From Paracidovorax sp031843945 (GTDB lineage Bacteria > Pseudomonadota > Gammaproteobacteria > Burkholderiales > Burkholderiaceae_C), in assembly GCF_031843945.1 (NCBI RefSeq), contig NZ_JAVTJJ010000002.1:496001-560000 (forward strand): DNA of 64,000 nt, written 5' to 3'. The notes under the pieces were generated by a model. It was not told the DNA's origin, did no database searches, and was given only the letters and a program-made list of their open reading frames with translations. This document shows, one piece after another, positions 52,531-59,614 of this stretch (position 1 is the first letter of the stretch; every line of letters starts with the position of its first letter). The position numbers and the translations under genes were made by a program.

Positions 52531-52554
52531 CGTTTTTATGGAGAAGCCCGAGCC

Positions 52555-53235
52555 ATGATGCTGCACATCCCCAACGTCCTCACCCGCGAACAGGTGCGTG
52601 CCATGCGTGCGGCCATCGACGCCGCCGACTGGGTGGACGGCCGCGCCACCGTGGGGGCGCAGGGCGCGCGGGTCAAGCACAACCGCCAGTTGCCCGACAA
52701 CGCGCCGGTGGCGTTGGAACAGGGCCGCATCATCCAGCAGGCGCTGGCGGCCAGCGAGCTGTTCTTCAGTGCCGCGCTGCCCGCACGCACCATGCCGCCG
52801 CTCTTCAACCGCTACACCGCGGGCGAGACCTACGGCCTACATGTCGACGGGTCGGTGCGGCGCTTGGGCGGTGCAGCGCCTTGGATGCGCACCGACGTGT
52901 CGAGCACGCTCTTCTTGTGCGACCCCGACGACTACGACGGCGGCGAACTGGTGGTGGTGGACACCTATGGAATGCACGAGGTGAAGCTGCCGGCCGGCGA
53001 CCTGATCGTCTACCCGTCCAGCAGCCTGCATCGCGTGGAGCCCGTCGCGCGCGGCGAGCGGGTGGCCTCCTTCTTCTGGACCCAGAGCATGGTGCGCGAC
53101 GACGCCCAGCGCGGCATGCTGTTCGAGCTGGACCAGACCATCCAGCGCCTGCGCACGCGACTGGGCGAAACCGAAGAGACCTTGGCACTTACCGGCCAGT
53201 ACCACAACCTGTTGCGCATGTGGGCCGAGGTATGA
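52555..53235 (+). CDS. PKHD-type Fe(II)/2-oxoglutarate hydroxylase (PiuC/YbiX-like)
   Basis: The 226-residue protein is an iron/2-oxoglutarate-dependent dioxygenase. The metal triad is visible as His and Asp in YGLHVDGSVR near 96-98 and the distal His in SSLHRVEPVARG near 158, with Arg in GERVAS for 2-oxoglutarate. PiuC and YbiX proteins are coded next to TonB siderophore receptors, as here, and are thought to modify siderophores or aid iron release; the exact reaction is unproven. A tandem ATG ATG marks the start; the upstream one was chosen. Confidence 0.9.
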   Translation: MMLHIPNVLTREQVRAMRAAIDAADWVDGRATVGAQGARVKHNRQLPDNAPVALEQGRIIQQALAASELFFSAALPARTMPPLFNRYTAGETYGLHVDGSVRRLGGAAPWMRTDVSSTLFLCDPDDYDGGELVVVDTYGMHEVKLPAGDLIVYPSSSLHRVEPVARGERVASFFWTQSMVRDDAQRGMLFELDQTIQRLRTRLGETEETLALTGQYHNLLRMWAEV

Positions 53236-53242
53236 GAAAAAT

Positions 53243-53304
53243 TCAAGCCCAATAGGCCTCCAGCGCCCTACATATAAGCGCTAGTAGCTATTATTTTAAT
53301 AGCA
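53243..53304 (+). repeat. Bipartite palindromic repeat, intergenic copy 4 (hydroxylase-slt)
   Basis: TCAAGCCCAATAGGCCTCC, AGCGCCCTACATATAAGCGC, TAGTAGCTATTATTTTAATAGCA shortened to its motifs: AGCGC..AAGCGCTA and GCTATTATTTTAATAGC. The second stem is perfect and the first has two mismatches. It lies between convergent genes, with the slt stop 10 bp beyond, where it could act as a two-way transcription end. Confidence 0.83.
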
Positions 53305-53313
53305 TCACAAGGT

Positions 53314-55296
53314 TTACGGCAGATCCTTGTTCGGCTCCGGCCTGGCCATGTCGCGCGGCCCCACCACGCCCAGCCGGGCCTTGAGCGACTGCGGCTGGCC
53401 CGTCAGCATGGCCGAGTACATCGTGGTGTTCGACAGCACCTTCTTGACGTAGTCGCGCGTTTCGGCAAACGGCACGTTCTCGGCCCAGATGGCGGCGTCC
53501 ATCACCGGGCCGTTGCGCCAGCTGCGCGGGCGGCCCGGGCCGGCGTTGTAGGCGGCGGCGGCCAGGGCCATCGATCCGTCGAAATCGTCCAGCGCCAGCT
53601 TCAGGTAGGCCGTGCCGATGGCGATGTTGGTGTCGCGGTCGTTGATCTGGTCGGGGGTGAAGCCGGTCATGCCGATCTTGCGCGCCGTCCAGCGCGCGGT
53701 GGCGGGCATCACCTGCATCAGGCCCGATGCGCCGACGCCCGAGCGCGCGTCCATGATGAAGCGGCTTTCCTGCCGGATCAGCCCGTAGACATAGGCCGGG
53801 TCGAGCCCGATGCCCTGCGCGCGCGTCACCACGGATTCGCGAAACGGCATGGGAAAGCGCTGGTTGGCGTCGAACGACGTCTTGGTGCGCTCGCTGGTGT
53901 TGATGCAGCGGTCCCACACCTGCTGGGCGCAGGCCAGGTCGGCGGCAGCCAGCAGCTCGCGCTCGGGCATGCCGCCGGGCGCGTGCAGGTTGGTGGCGTA
54001 GTTCCATTCGCGCACGCCTTCGCTGCGCAGGCCCAGAGCGATGGCGTAGAGCCCCCGCGTCAGGCTGGGGTTGGCGCGGGCGGCGGCTTTCTCTTCGGGC
54101 GTGAGCGGCAGCGGCGCGGCGGGCACCGTCACGCGCTGGCCCAGCTCTTCGAGCGCCAGCTGTTCATAAAAGCCGCTGGGGCCGGCGATGCGTTCGAGCA
54201 GCTTCTTGATCTCGGCCCGGTCGTCGTCGCCCGGGCGCTGGGCCAGCATGGTGCGGGCCTTCCAGTACGTCCAGGTGCTGTCGCTGCGCGCTTCGGGGCT
54301 CATGGCGTCGATGGCGCGGCCGGCCACCTTCCATTGCCCGGCGCGCAGGGCCGCGCGCACCTTCCAGCCCAGCATGTCGTCGTTCAGGTCGGCGTCACGG
54401 CTGACGTTGCCGTAGTAGCCCAAGGCGTCGTCCGAGAGCGAACCCGCAGCCTGCCGGCCGATGACGCCCCAGACCCAGTTGCGCTCTTCGGGCGACAGCT
54501 GCACGCCCCATTTGGCGTCCAGCAGGCGGGCGGCCTGCGGCACGTCGCTGCGCGCGAGCTTGATGAGCGAGAGCACGATCAATTCGTGGCTGACCTTGCT
54601 GGCGGCGCTGGCCCGGCCGGTCAGGTACTTCATGGGGCTGTCGAGCACCTCGCGCAGCTGCGGCAGGGCCTCGGGCGCGACGATCTCCACCGCGTCGCGC
54701 ACCACGCGCGAGCGGTTGGCGTCGGCACCCAGGCGCGCCTTGCGCCACACGTCGATGGCCTTGATCTTGCGGGCCGAGAACATCTCGGACGCGGCATGCG
54801 TGCAGCCGTCGTCCGCCTCGCGCTGGGCGTACCAAAGGCGCAGCACCTCGTCGGCGGCGCTGGCCGGCGCGTTGCCCTTGATGTGGTCGATGGTGATGGC
54901 GTAGCAGCGCACTTCGCGGTCATCGGACATGCGGTAGGCCGGGTGCAGGTCGGCAAACTGCGCCCAGTCGCGCCGCTGGCCCAGCAGCAGCAGCCAGTCG
55001 TTGCGCAGGCGGTCTTCCTGGTAGGTGCCGGCGTAGCGCTGCAGGAACGACCCCACTTCGGCCGGCTGGGCTTCCGTCAGGCGCGCCTTCAATTCCCAGT
55101 AGGCGGCCCAGGGTTCCAGCGGGTGGCCCTTGGTGTAGGGCAGCAATCCCGTCAGCGACTGGCGGTCGCCCTTGCGGAAGGCCTTTTGCATTTCCAGCAC
55201 GGCCTCATCGCCCCGGTTTTGCGCCATGGCAGGCGATGCGGCAGCGGCCAACACGGCGGCTGCTATAAGCGGTGTCAGAATCTTGATCAATTGCAT
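53314..55296 (-). CDS. slt: Soluble lytic murein transglycosylase (Slt70-like)
   Basis: The start at 55296 gives 660 residues with a signal peptide (about 1-25, ending SPAMAQ). A large alpha-helical superhelix region follows, then the lysozyme-like catalytic domain near 480-600: YGLIRQESRFIMDARSGVGA, with the catalytic Glu in RQES, SGLMQVMPATA and AAAYNAGPGRP. The enzyme cleaves peptidoglycan glycan strands in the periplasm to give 1,6-anhydro-MurNAc ends. Its ATG is only 14 bp from that of the divergent cyclo-ligase gene, so both promoters must lie inside coding DNA or overlap there. Confidence 0.95.
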   Translation of the reverse strand: MQLIKILTPLIAAAVLAAAASPAMAQNRGDEAVLEMQKAFRKGDRQSLTGLLPYTKGHPLEPWAAYWELKARLTEAQPAEVGSFLQRYAGTYQEDRLRNDWLLLLGQRRDWAQFADLHPAYRMSDDREVRCYAITIDHIKGNAPASAADEVLRLWYAQREADDGCTHAASEMFSARKIKAIDVWRKARLGADANRSRVVRDAVEIVAPEALPQLREVLDSPMKYLTGRASAASKVSHELIVLSLIKLARSDVPQAARLLDAKWGVQLSPEERNWVWGVIGRQAAGSLSDDALGYYGNVSRDADLNDDMLGWKVRAALRAGQWKVAGRAIDAMSPEARSDSTWTYWKARTMLAQRPGDDDRAEIKKLLERIAGPSGFYEQLALEELGQRVTVPAAPLPLTPEEKAAARANPSLTRGLYAIALGLRSEGVREWNYATNLHAPGGMPERELLAAADLACAQQVWDRCINTSERTKTSFDANQRFPMPFRESVVTRAQGIGLDPAYVYGLIRQESRFIMDARSGVGASGLMQVMPATARWTARKIGMTGFTPDQINDRDTNIAIGTAYLKLALDDFDGSMALAAAAYNAGPGRPRSWRNGPVMDAAIWAENVPFAETRDYVKKVLSNTTMYSAMLTGQPQSLKARLGVVGPRDMARPEPNKDLP

Positions 55297-55310
55297 TGGG
55301 GAATTATGTG

Positions 55311-55883
55311 ATGGACAAAGCAGCCCTGCGCCGCGCACTGATTGAAGAACGCCTGAATTTGCCCGACCGCATGCGGCGTGCCGACCTGCTGCAGCGCGTG
55401 ATGCGCATCTGGCTGGTGGACCGGCCCGACACGGTGATCGGTGCGTATTGGCCCATCAAGGGCGAGTTCGACCCCCTGCCCGCCCTGCACCGATGGAAGG
55501 AAGACGGCGAGCTGATCGAGCAGACCCAGCGCCGCCGCATCGGCCTGCCGGTGGTGAACAAGCAGCACAAAACCCTCACTTTCCACGCGTGGTACCCCGG
55601 CTGCGAGATGGAAGAAGACGCCTACGGCATTCCGAAACCCAAGGACACCGAAGTCATTGTGCCCACCCTGCTGTTCGTGCCCTGCGTGGGCTACGGCGCG
55701 GGCGGCTATCGGCTGGGCTATGGCGGCGGCTTCTACGACCGCACGCTGGCCACGCTGCAGCCCAGCCCGACGACGGTGGGCCTGGGGTTCACGCACGGGT
55801 TTCTGGAAGACTTCGAGCCCGAGCCGCACGACCGCGCGCTGGACGCGATCCTGAACGACAACGGCGTGGTCTGGCCGATGTAG
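55311..55883 (+). CDS. 5-formyltetrahydrofolate cyclo-ligase
   Basis: The enzyme (YgfA/MTHFS) converts 5-formyl-THF and ATP to 5,10-methenyl-THF, recycling folate. The ATG at 55311 gives 190 residues, with GGGGAA acting as ribosome site; a TTG at 55296 is possible but unlikely. Motifs are IGAYWPIKGEFDPLP, the ATP region VPTLLFVPCVGYGAGGYR and GYGGGFYDRTL. It is divergent from slt with almost no intergenic space. In many bacteria this gene is preceded by 6S RNA (ssrS); no such gene fits here. Confidence 0.92.
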   Translation: MDKAALRRALIEERLNLPDRMRRADLLQRVMRIWLVDRPDTVIGAYWPIKGEFDPLPALHRWKEDGELIEQTQRRRIGLPVVNKQHKTLTFHAWYPGCEMEEDAYGIPKPKDTEVIVPTLLFVPCVGYGAGGYRLGYGGGFYDRTLATLQPSPTTVGLGFTHGFLEDFEPEPHDRALDAILNDNGVVWPM

Positions 55884-55989
55884 AGCGCTGTGCGCTCACT
55901 GATGTGCGGCAGGCATCAATGGGCCGGGCAAATGGCAACCACAGGAAGTCGCCGGCCCCGTAGAGTGCCGGCTCAAGAGAGGAATCACC

Positions 55990-56685
55990 ATGCTCCAGCT
56001 GTACATCGGCAACAAGAATTACTCGTCCTGGTCGATGCGGCCCTGGGTGCTGCTTCGGCAGGCCGGCATTGCGTTCGACGAGGTGCTGGTGCGCTTCGAC
56101 AGTTTTGACGAAACGTCGGAATTCAAACAGCGCATCCATGCCGTCTCGCCCACGGGCAAGGTGCCGGTGCTGGTCGACGGCGACTTGGCGGTGTGGGACA
56201 CACTGGCCATTGCCGAATATCTGGCGGAGCGGTACCCCCACCGCGGCCTGTGGCCTACCGATGTGCGCGCCCGCGCCGTGGCCCGCAGCGTTTGCGCCGA
56301 GGTGCACAGCGGCTTTACCGCTCTGCGCAGCGCCTGCCCCATGAACATCGAAGCGCGCCTGCCCGAAGCCGGCGCGCTGATCTGGCGCGACAACGCTGCC
56401 GTGCGCGCCGACGTGGACCGGCTCATCAGCCTGTGGACGGAACTGCTGGACAACCACGGCGGATCGCTGCTGTTCGGCGGCTTCAGCATCGCCGATGCGT
56501 TCTTCGCACCCGTGTGTGCACGCCTCGTCACCTACGCGCTGCCGCTGCCGCCGCACATCACGGCGTACGTCGACCAAGTCATGGCGCTGCCTGGCGTACA
56601 GGCCTGGGTGCAAGGCGCGCTGGCCGAGAACGACTTTCGCGAGTTTGAAGAGCCGTACCGCATGCGTGGCACCCAGGGGGGATGA
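55990..56685 (+). CDS. Glutathione S-transferase family protein
   Basis: The 231-residue protein has the N-terminal thioredoxin-fold GST domain (LYIGNKNYSSWSMRPWVLLR, with the Ser of SSWS as the likely catalytic residue, then TGKVPVLVDGDLAVWDTLAI for the glutathione cis-Pro and Glu-Ser-like region). An all-helical C-terminal domain follows. The KNYSSWS signature marks a subfamily widespread in proteobacteria with unknown substrates. It overlaps the NIPSNAP gene downstream by ATGA, suggesting coupled translation and possibly a shared role in detoxification. Confidence 0.9.
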   Translation: MLQLYIGNKNYSSWSMRPWVLLRQAGIAFDEVLVRFDSFDETSEFKQRIHAVSPTGKVPVLVDGDLAVWDTLAIAEYLAERYPHRGLWPTDVRARAVARSVCAEVHSGFTALRSACPMNIEARLPEAGALIWRDNAAVRADVDRLISLWTELLDNHGGSLLFGGFSIADAFFAPVCARLVTYALPLPPHITAYVDQVMALPGVQAWVQGALAENDFREFEEPYRMRGTQGG

Positions 56686-56993
56686 TGGCCGTCACCGTCT
56701 ACCTGCGCTACGTGCTGAACACGTCCAGGCTGCGTGAATTCGAACATTACGGCCGGCTCTGGATTCCGCTGGTCGAGAAATTCGGCGGCCAGCACCACGG
56801 CTACTTCATGCCCAGCGAAGGCGCCAACAACATCGCTCTGGCGCTGTTCACCTTCGAGAGCTTGGCGGCGTACGAGGTCTATCGCCACCAATCGATGGAA
56901 GATGCCGACTGCCAGGCCGCCTTCCGCTACGCGGAGGAAACCGGCTGCATCGTCAGCTACGAGCGCAGCTTTTTCAGGCCGGTGTTCGACTGA
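56682..56993 (+). CDS. NIPSNAP-family protein
   Basis: The 103-residue protein has the NIPSNAP-type ferredoxin-like fold (VYLRYVLNTSRLREFEHYGR, LVEKFGGQHHGYFMPSEGAN, ALFTFESLAAYEVYR, ending SFFRPVF). Related small proteins form dimers and bind hydrophobic compounds; no catalytic residues are established. Two start codons in a row (ATG ATG at 56682) occur, both overlapping the GST stop. The function of bacterial NIPSNAP proteins is poorly known. Confidence 0.82.
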   Translation: MMAVTVYLRYVLNTSRLREFEHYGRLWIPLVEKFGGQHHGYFMPSEGANNIALALFTFESLAAYEVYRHQSMEDADCQAAFRYAEETGCIVSYERSFFRPVFD

Positions 56994-57020
56994 GCTGAAC
57001 TCGGCTGGCCGCCATGCCAG

Positions 57021-57467
57021 TCAACGAAACTGCTTGCGCAAAAACGGCCTATGGCGCGCGATGTGCGCCAGTTGCGCCTCGGCGATGCTGCCGCCCAGGT
57101 CTTCGCCATCCACATTGAGCACGTTGCGCGCATGGGCCAGCGCACGCTGCACCACATCTTCCTCGCTCAGGCCCTGCGCGGCGGCCAGGTCCATCGCCAC
57201 GCGGCGCATGGCGCGCTGCGACAGCATCCACATCGCACCGAAGGCGTCCCAGGCGGCGGACGCCTGCTGCGCCTGGGCCTGTTCGGCCAGGATCGCGCTG
57301 ATCGGCTTGTCCAGCAGCTCCTGCAGCGCGTCCAGCTTCAACTGCAGCTCTTCCATGCGCAGTTGCATCTGCGCGGCTTCGGCGGTGGCGTCCACGGCGG
57401 GAGCCGAGGGCACGGGCAAACTGCCGTCGGGGTTCATCTGGACGATGGTGAGGGGAGGAAGGGTCAT
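57021..57467 (-). CDS. Hypothetical protein with a coiled-coil middle
   Basis: The start at 57467, preceded by GGAGGAA-like bases, gives 148 residues. Residues 25-60 (AAQMQLRMEELQLKLDALQE) form a probable coiled coil; the C-terminal half is Ala-rich and helical, with RAMRRVAMDLAAAQGLSEED and GGSIAEAQLAHIARHRPFLR. There is no signal peptide or membrane segment and no motif I recognise. Good codon bias and a strong ribosome site support it as real. It lies between NIPSNAP and cca, convergent with the former. Confidence 0.65.
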   Translation of the reverse strand: MTLPPLTIVQMNPDGSLPVPSAPAVDATAEAAQMQLRMEELQLKLDALQELLDKPISAILAEQAQAQQASAAWDAFGAMWMLSQRAMRRVAMDLAAAQGLSEEDVVQRALAHARNVLNVDGEDLGGSIAEAQLAHIARHRPFLRKQFR

Positions 57468-57548
57468 GGCAGGCAGGCAGGTTCGCATCGCGGAAGTGGC
57501 CGACTATAGGCAACCCCTGCACTGGCGCCCCATGGCTACACTGCCCGC

Positions 57549-58799
57549 ATGCAGATCTATTTGGTAGGCGGCGCGGTGCGCGACAGGCTGCTGGGCCGCC
57601 CGGTAAACGACAAGGACTGGGTGGTGGTGGGCGCCACGCCTGAGGAGATGGCCGCGCAGGGGTTCTTGCCCGTAGGCCGCGACTTTCCTGTGTTTCTCCA
57701 CCCCGACACGCGCGAGGAATACGCCCTGGCGCGCACCGAGCGAAAGAGCGGCCACGGCTACCGGGGCTTTGCCGTGCACGCCGCGCCCGACGTCACGCTG
57801 GAAGAAGACCTGTCGCGCCGGGACATCACTATCAATTCGATAGCTGACAGCGCTTATGGATCAAGCGCTACAGGCCTTTTTGACCCTTACAGCGGCGTAC
57901 AGGACATCGCAGCGCGCGTGCTGCGCCACGTGACCGACGCCTTCCGCGAAGACCCCGTGCGCATCCTTCGCGTGGCGCGCTTCGCGGCGCGCTTCACCGA
58001 CTTCACCGTCGCGCCCGAAACCATGCAGCTGATGCGCGAGATGGTGCAGGCCGGCGAAGCCGACCACCTGGTGCCCGAACGGGTGTGGCAGGAACTGGCG
58101 CGCGGCCTGATGGAAGAGCGGCCCTCGCGCATGTTCGAAGTGCTGCGCGACTGCGGCGCGCTGGCCGTGCTGCTGCCTGAGGTCAACCGTCTCTGGGGCG
58201 TGCCGCAGCGTGCCGAATACCACCCCGAGGTGGACACCGGCATCCATTTGATGATGGTGCTGGACATGTCGGCGCGGCTGCAGGCGCCGCTGGCCGTGCG
58301 CTTCGCCTGCCTGACGCATGACCTGGGCAAGGGCACCACCCCTGCCGACGTGCTGCCGCGCCACATCGGCCATGAAGCGCGCAGCGCACGGCTGCTGAAA
58401 GGCGTGGCCGAGCGCCTTCGCGTGCCGGTGGACTGCCGAGAGACGGCCGACGTGGTGGCGCGCGAACACGGCAACATCCACCGCAGCAACGAGCTGGGCG
58501 CCGCCGCCCTGCTGCGCCTGCTGGAGCGCTGCGACGCGCTGCGCAAGCCCGAACGATTCGACGACGTGCTGCTGGCCTGCGAATGCGACGCACGCGGGCG
58601 GCTGGGTTTTGAAGACAACCCTTACCCGCAGCGTGCCCGGCTGGCCGCCGCGCTGGCCGCCGTGCGCGCCGTGGCCACCGGCCCCATCGCAGAACAAGCG
58701 GCCCAGCACGGCCTGACCGGCCCGCAGGTGGGCGAGGCGATCCGGCGCGCGCGCGTCGAAGCACTGCAGGCGCATCTGGATGTCGCTGCTGGCAACTGA
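57549..58799 (+). CDS. cca: CCA-adding tRNA nucleotidyltransferase with HD domain
   Basis: Cca builds or repairs the CCA 3' end of tRNA; the HD domain in this class adds phosphodiesterase/phosphatase activity. The 416-residue protein begins YLVGGAVRDRLLGRPVNDKD, with the GGxVRD and DKDW metal site, then LEEDLSRRDITINSI with the RRD motif. The HD motif CLTHDLGKGTTPADV lies at about 255-269. At 57829-57884 the gene includes a repeat copy, encoding INSIADSAYGSSATGLFDPY, in the variable loop before the conserved DPY motif. Confidence 0.95.
   Translation: MQIYLVGGAVRDRLLGRPVNDKDWVVVGATPEEMAAQGFLPVGRDFPVFLHPDTREEYALARTERKSGHGYRGFAVHAAPDVTLEEDLSRRDITINSIADSAYGSSATGLFDPYSGVQDIAARVLRHVTDAFREDPVRILRVARFAARFTDFTVAPETMQLMREMVQAGEADHLVPERVWQELARGLMEERPSRMFEVLRDCGALAVLLPEVNRLWGVPQRAEYHPEVDTGIHLMMVLDMSARLQAPLAVRFACLTHDLGKGTTPADVLPRHIGHEARSARLLKGVAERLRVPVDCRETADVVAREHGNIHRSNELGAAALLRLLERCDALRKPERFDDVLLACECDARGRLGFEDNPYPQRARLAAALAAVRAVATGPIAEQAAQHGLTGPQVGEAIRRARVEALQAHLDVAAGN
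57829..57884 (+). repeat. Palindromic repeat copy inside cca
   Basis: CTATCAATTCGATAGCTGAC, then AGCGCTTATGGATCAAGCGC, then TACAGGCCTTTTTGAC. It is the reverse orientation of the intergenic copies. The stem AGCGCTT/AAGCGCT-like core is intact and the outer GGCC..TTTGAC box is kept. Codons ATA, TCA, GGA, ACA and TTT cluster here. It is translated in frame between RRDITINS and LFDPYSG. Confidence 0.78.
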
Positions 58800-58876
58800 G
58801 TCAGCCACCGACTTCACGGCCAGCAATAGCATCCGGCCTACAGCGCTGGCGGCTGCTTCTGGTAAGGTCTGTGCGA

Positions 58877-59614
58877 ATGCAAAAGCCCCCGTTGCTGACG
58901 GCGCACCACGCGCTCTTTCTCGACTTCGACGGCACGCTCGCCGACATCGCTCCACACCCTGATGCGGTGCAGGTCCACCCCGGCGTGGTGCCTGCATTGC
59001 GCACCCTGCATGAGCACCTAGACGGTGCACTGGCCATTGCGACCGGCCGCACGCAGGCGGACATCGATCACTTCCTGAACCCCTTGCAACTGCCCACAGC
59101 GTCGGAACACGGCGCGCAATACCGGCTGGGCAACGGCATGCAGGGCGGCGTGTCCGCTCCCGACCTGTCGCCCGTGCTGCGCGTGCTGCAGCCGCTGCTC
59201 GACCGCCATCCCGCCCTGGTGCTGGAACGCAAGAGCGCCGGCGTGGCCCTGCATTACCGCCAGGCGATCGAGCTGGAAGCCACGTGCCGCGCGGCGATCG
59301 AGCACGCTCTGGCGCAGGCGCCCGGGCTGGAGGTAATGCAAGGCAAGTGCGTGCTGGAGGTCAAGCCCGCCGGCCCCAACAAGGGCCATGCGATTGCCGA
59401 CTTCATGCGCCTGGCCCCGTTTGAGGGCCGCATCCCCGTCTTCGCAGGCGACGACGTGACCGACGAACACGGCTTCATCGCGGTGCAGGCCCTGGGCGGC
59501 ATCGGCATCAAGGTGGGGCCGGGCGAAACCCAGGCGCTGGCCCGCTGCGACGACACCACCGTGCTGCGCGAATGGATTTTTCAGATGGCCGCCCCGCAAG
59601 GACTTCCCGCATGA
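58877..59614 (+). CDS. otsB: Trehalose-6-phosphate phosphatase OtsB
   Basis: OtsB removes phosphate from trehalose-6-phosphate, the last step of trehalose synthesis. The ATG at 58877, preceded by GGTAAGG, gives 245 residues; a GTG at 58871 is possible. HAD-family motifs are FLDFDGTLADIAPHPD (nucleophile Asp16, second Asp18), AIATGRTQADID, KPAGPNKGHAI with the lysine, and VFAGDDVTDEHGF with the metal aspartates. Its stop overlaps the next start by ATGA, placing it first in the otsB-GH15-otsA operon. Confidence 0.95.
   Translation: MQKPPLLTAHHALFLDFDGTLADIAPHPDAVQVHPGVVPALRTLHEHLDGALAIATGRTQADIDHFLNPLQLPTASEHGAQYRLGNGMQGGVSAPDLSPVLRVLQPLLDRHPALVLERKSAGVALHYRQAIELEATCRAAIEHALAQAPGLEVMQGKCVLEVKPAGPNKGHAIADFMRLAPFEGRIPVFAGDDVTDEHGFIAVQALGGIGIKVGPGETQALARCDDTTVLREWIFQMAAPQGLPA

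Noticed and set aside
55884..55989. 6S RNA next to the 5-formyl-THF cyclo-ligase gene
   Set aside because: The 106-bp gap downstream and the 14-bp gap upstream are too short for a 6S RNA of about 180 nt, and no long hairpin with a central bubble was seen.
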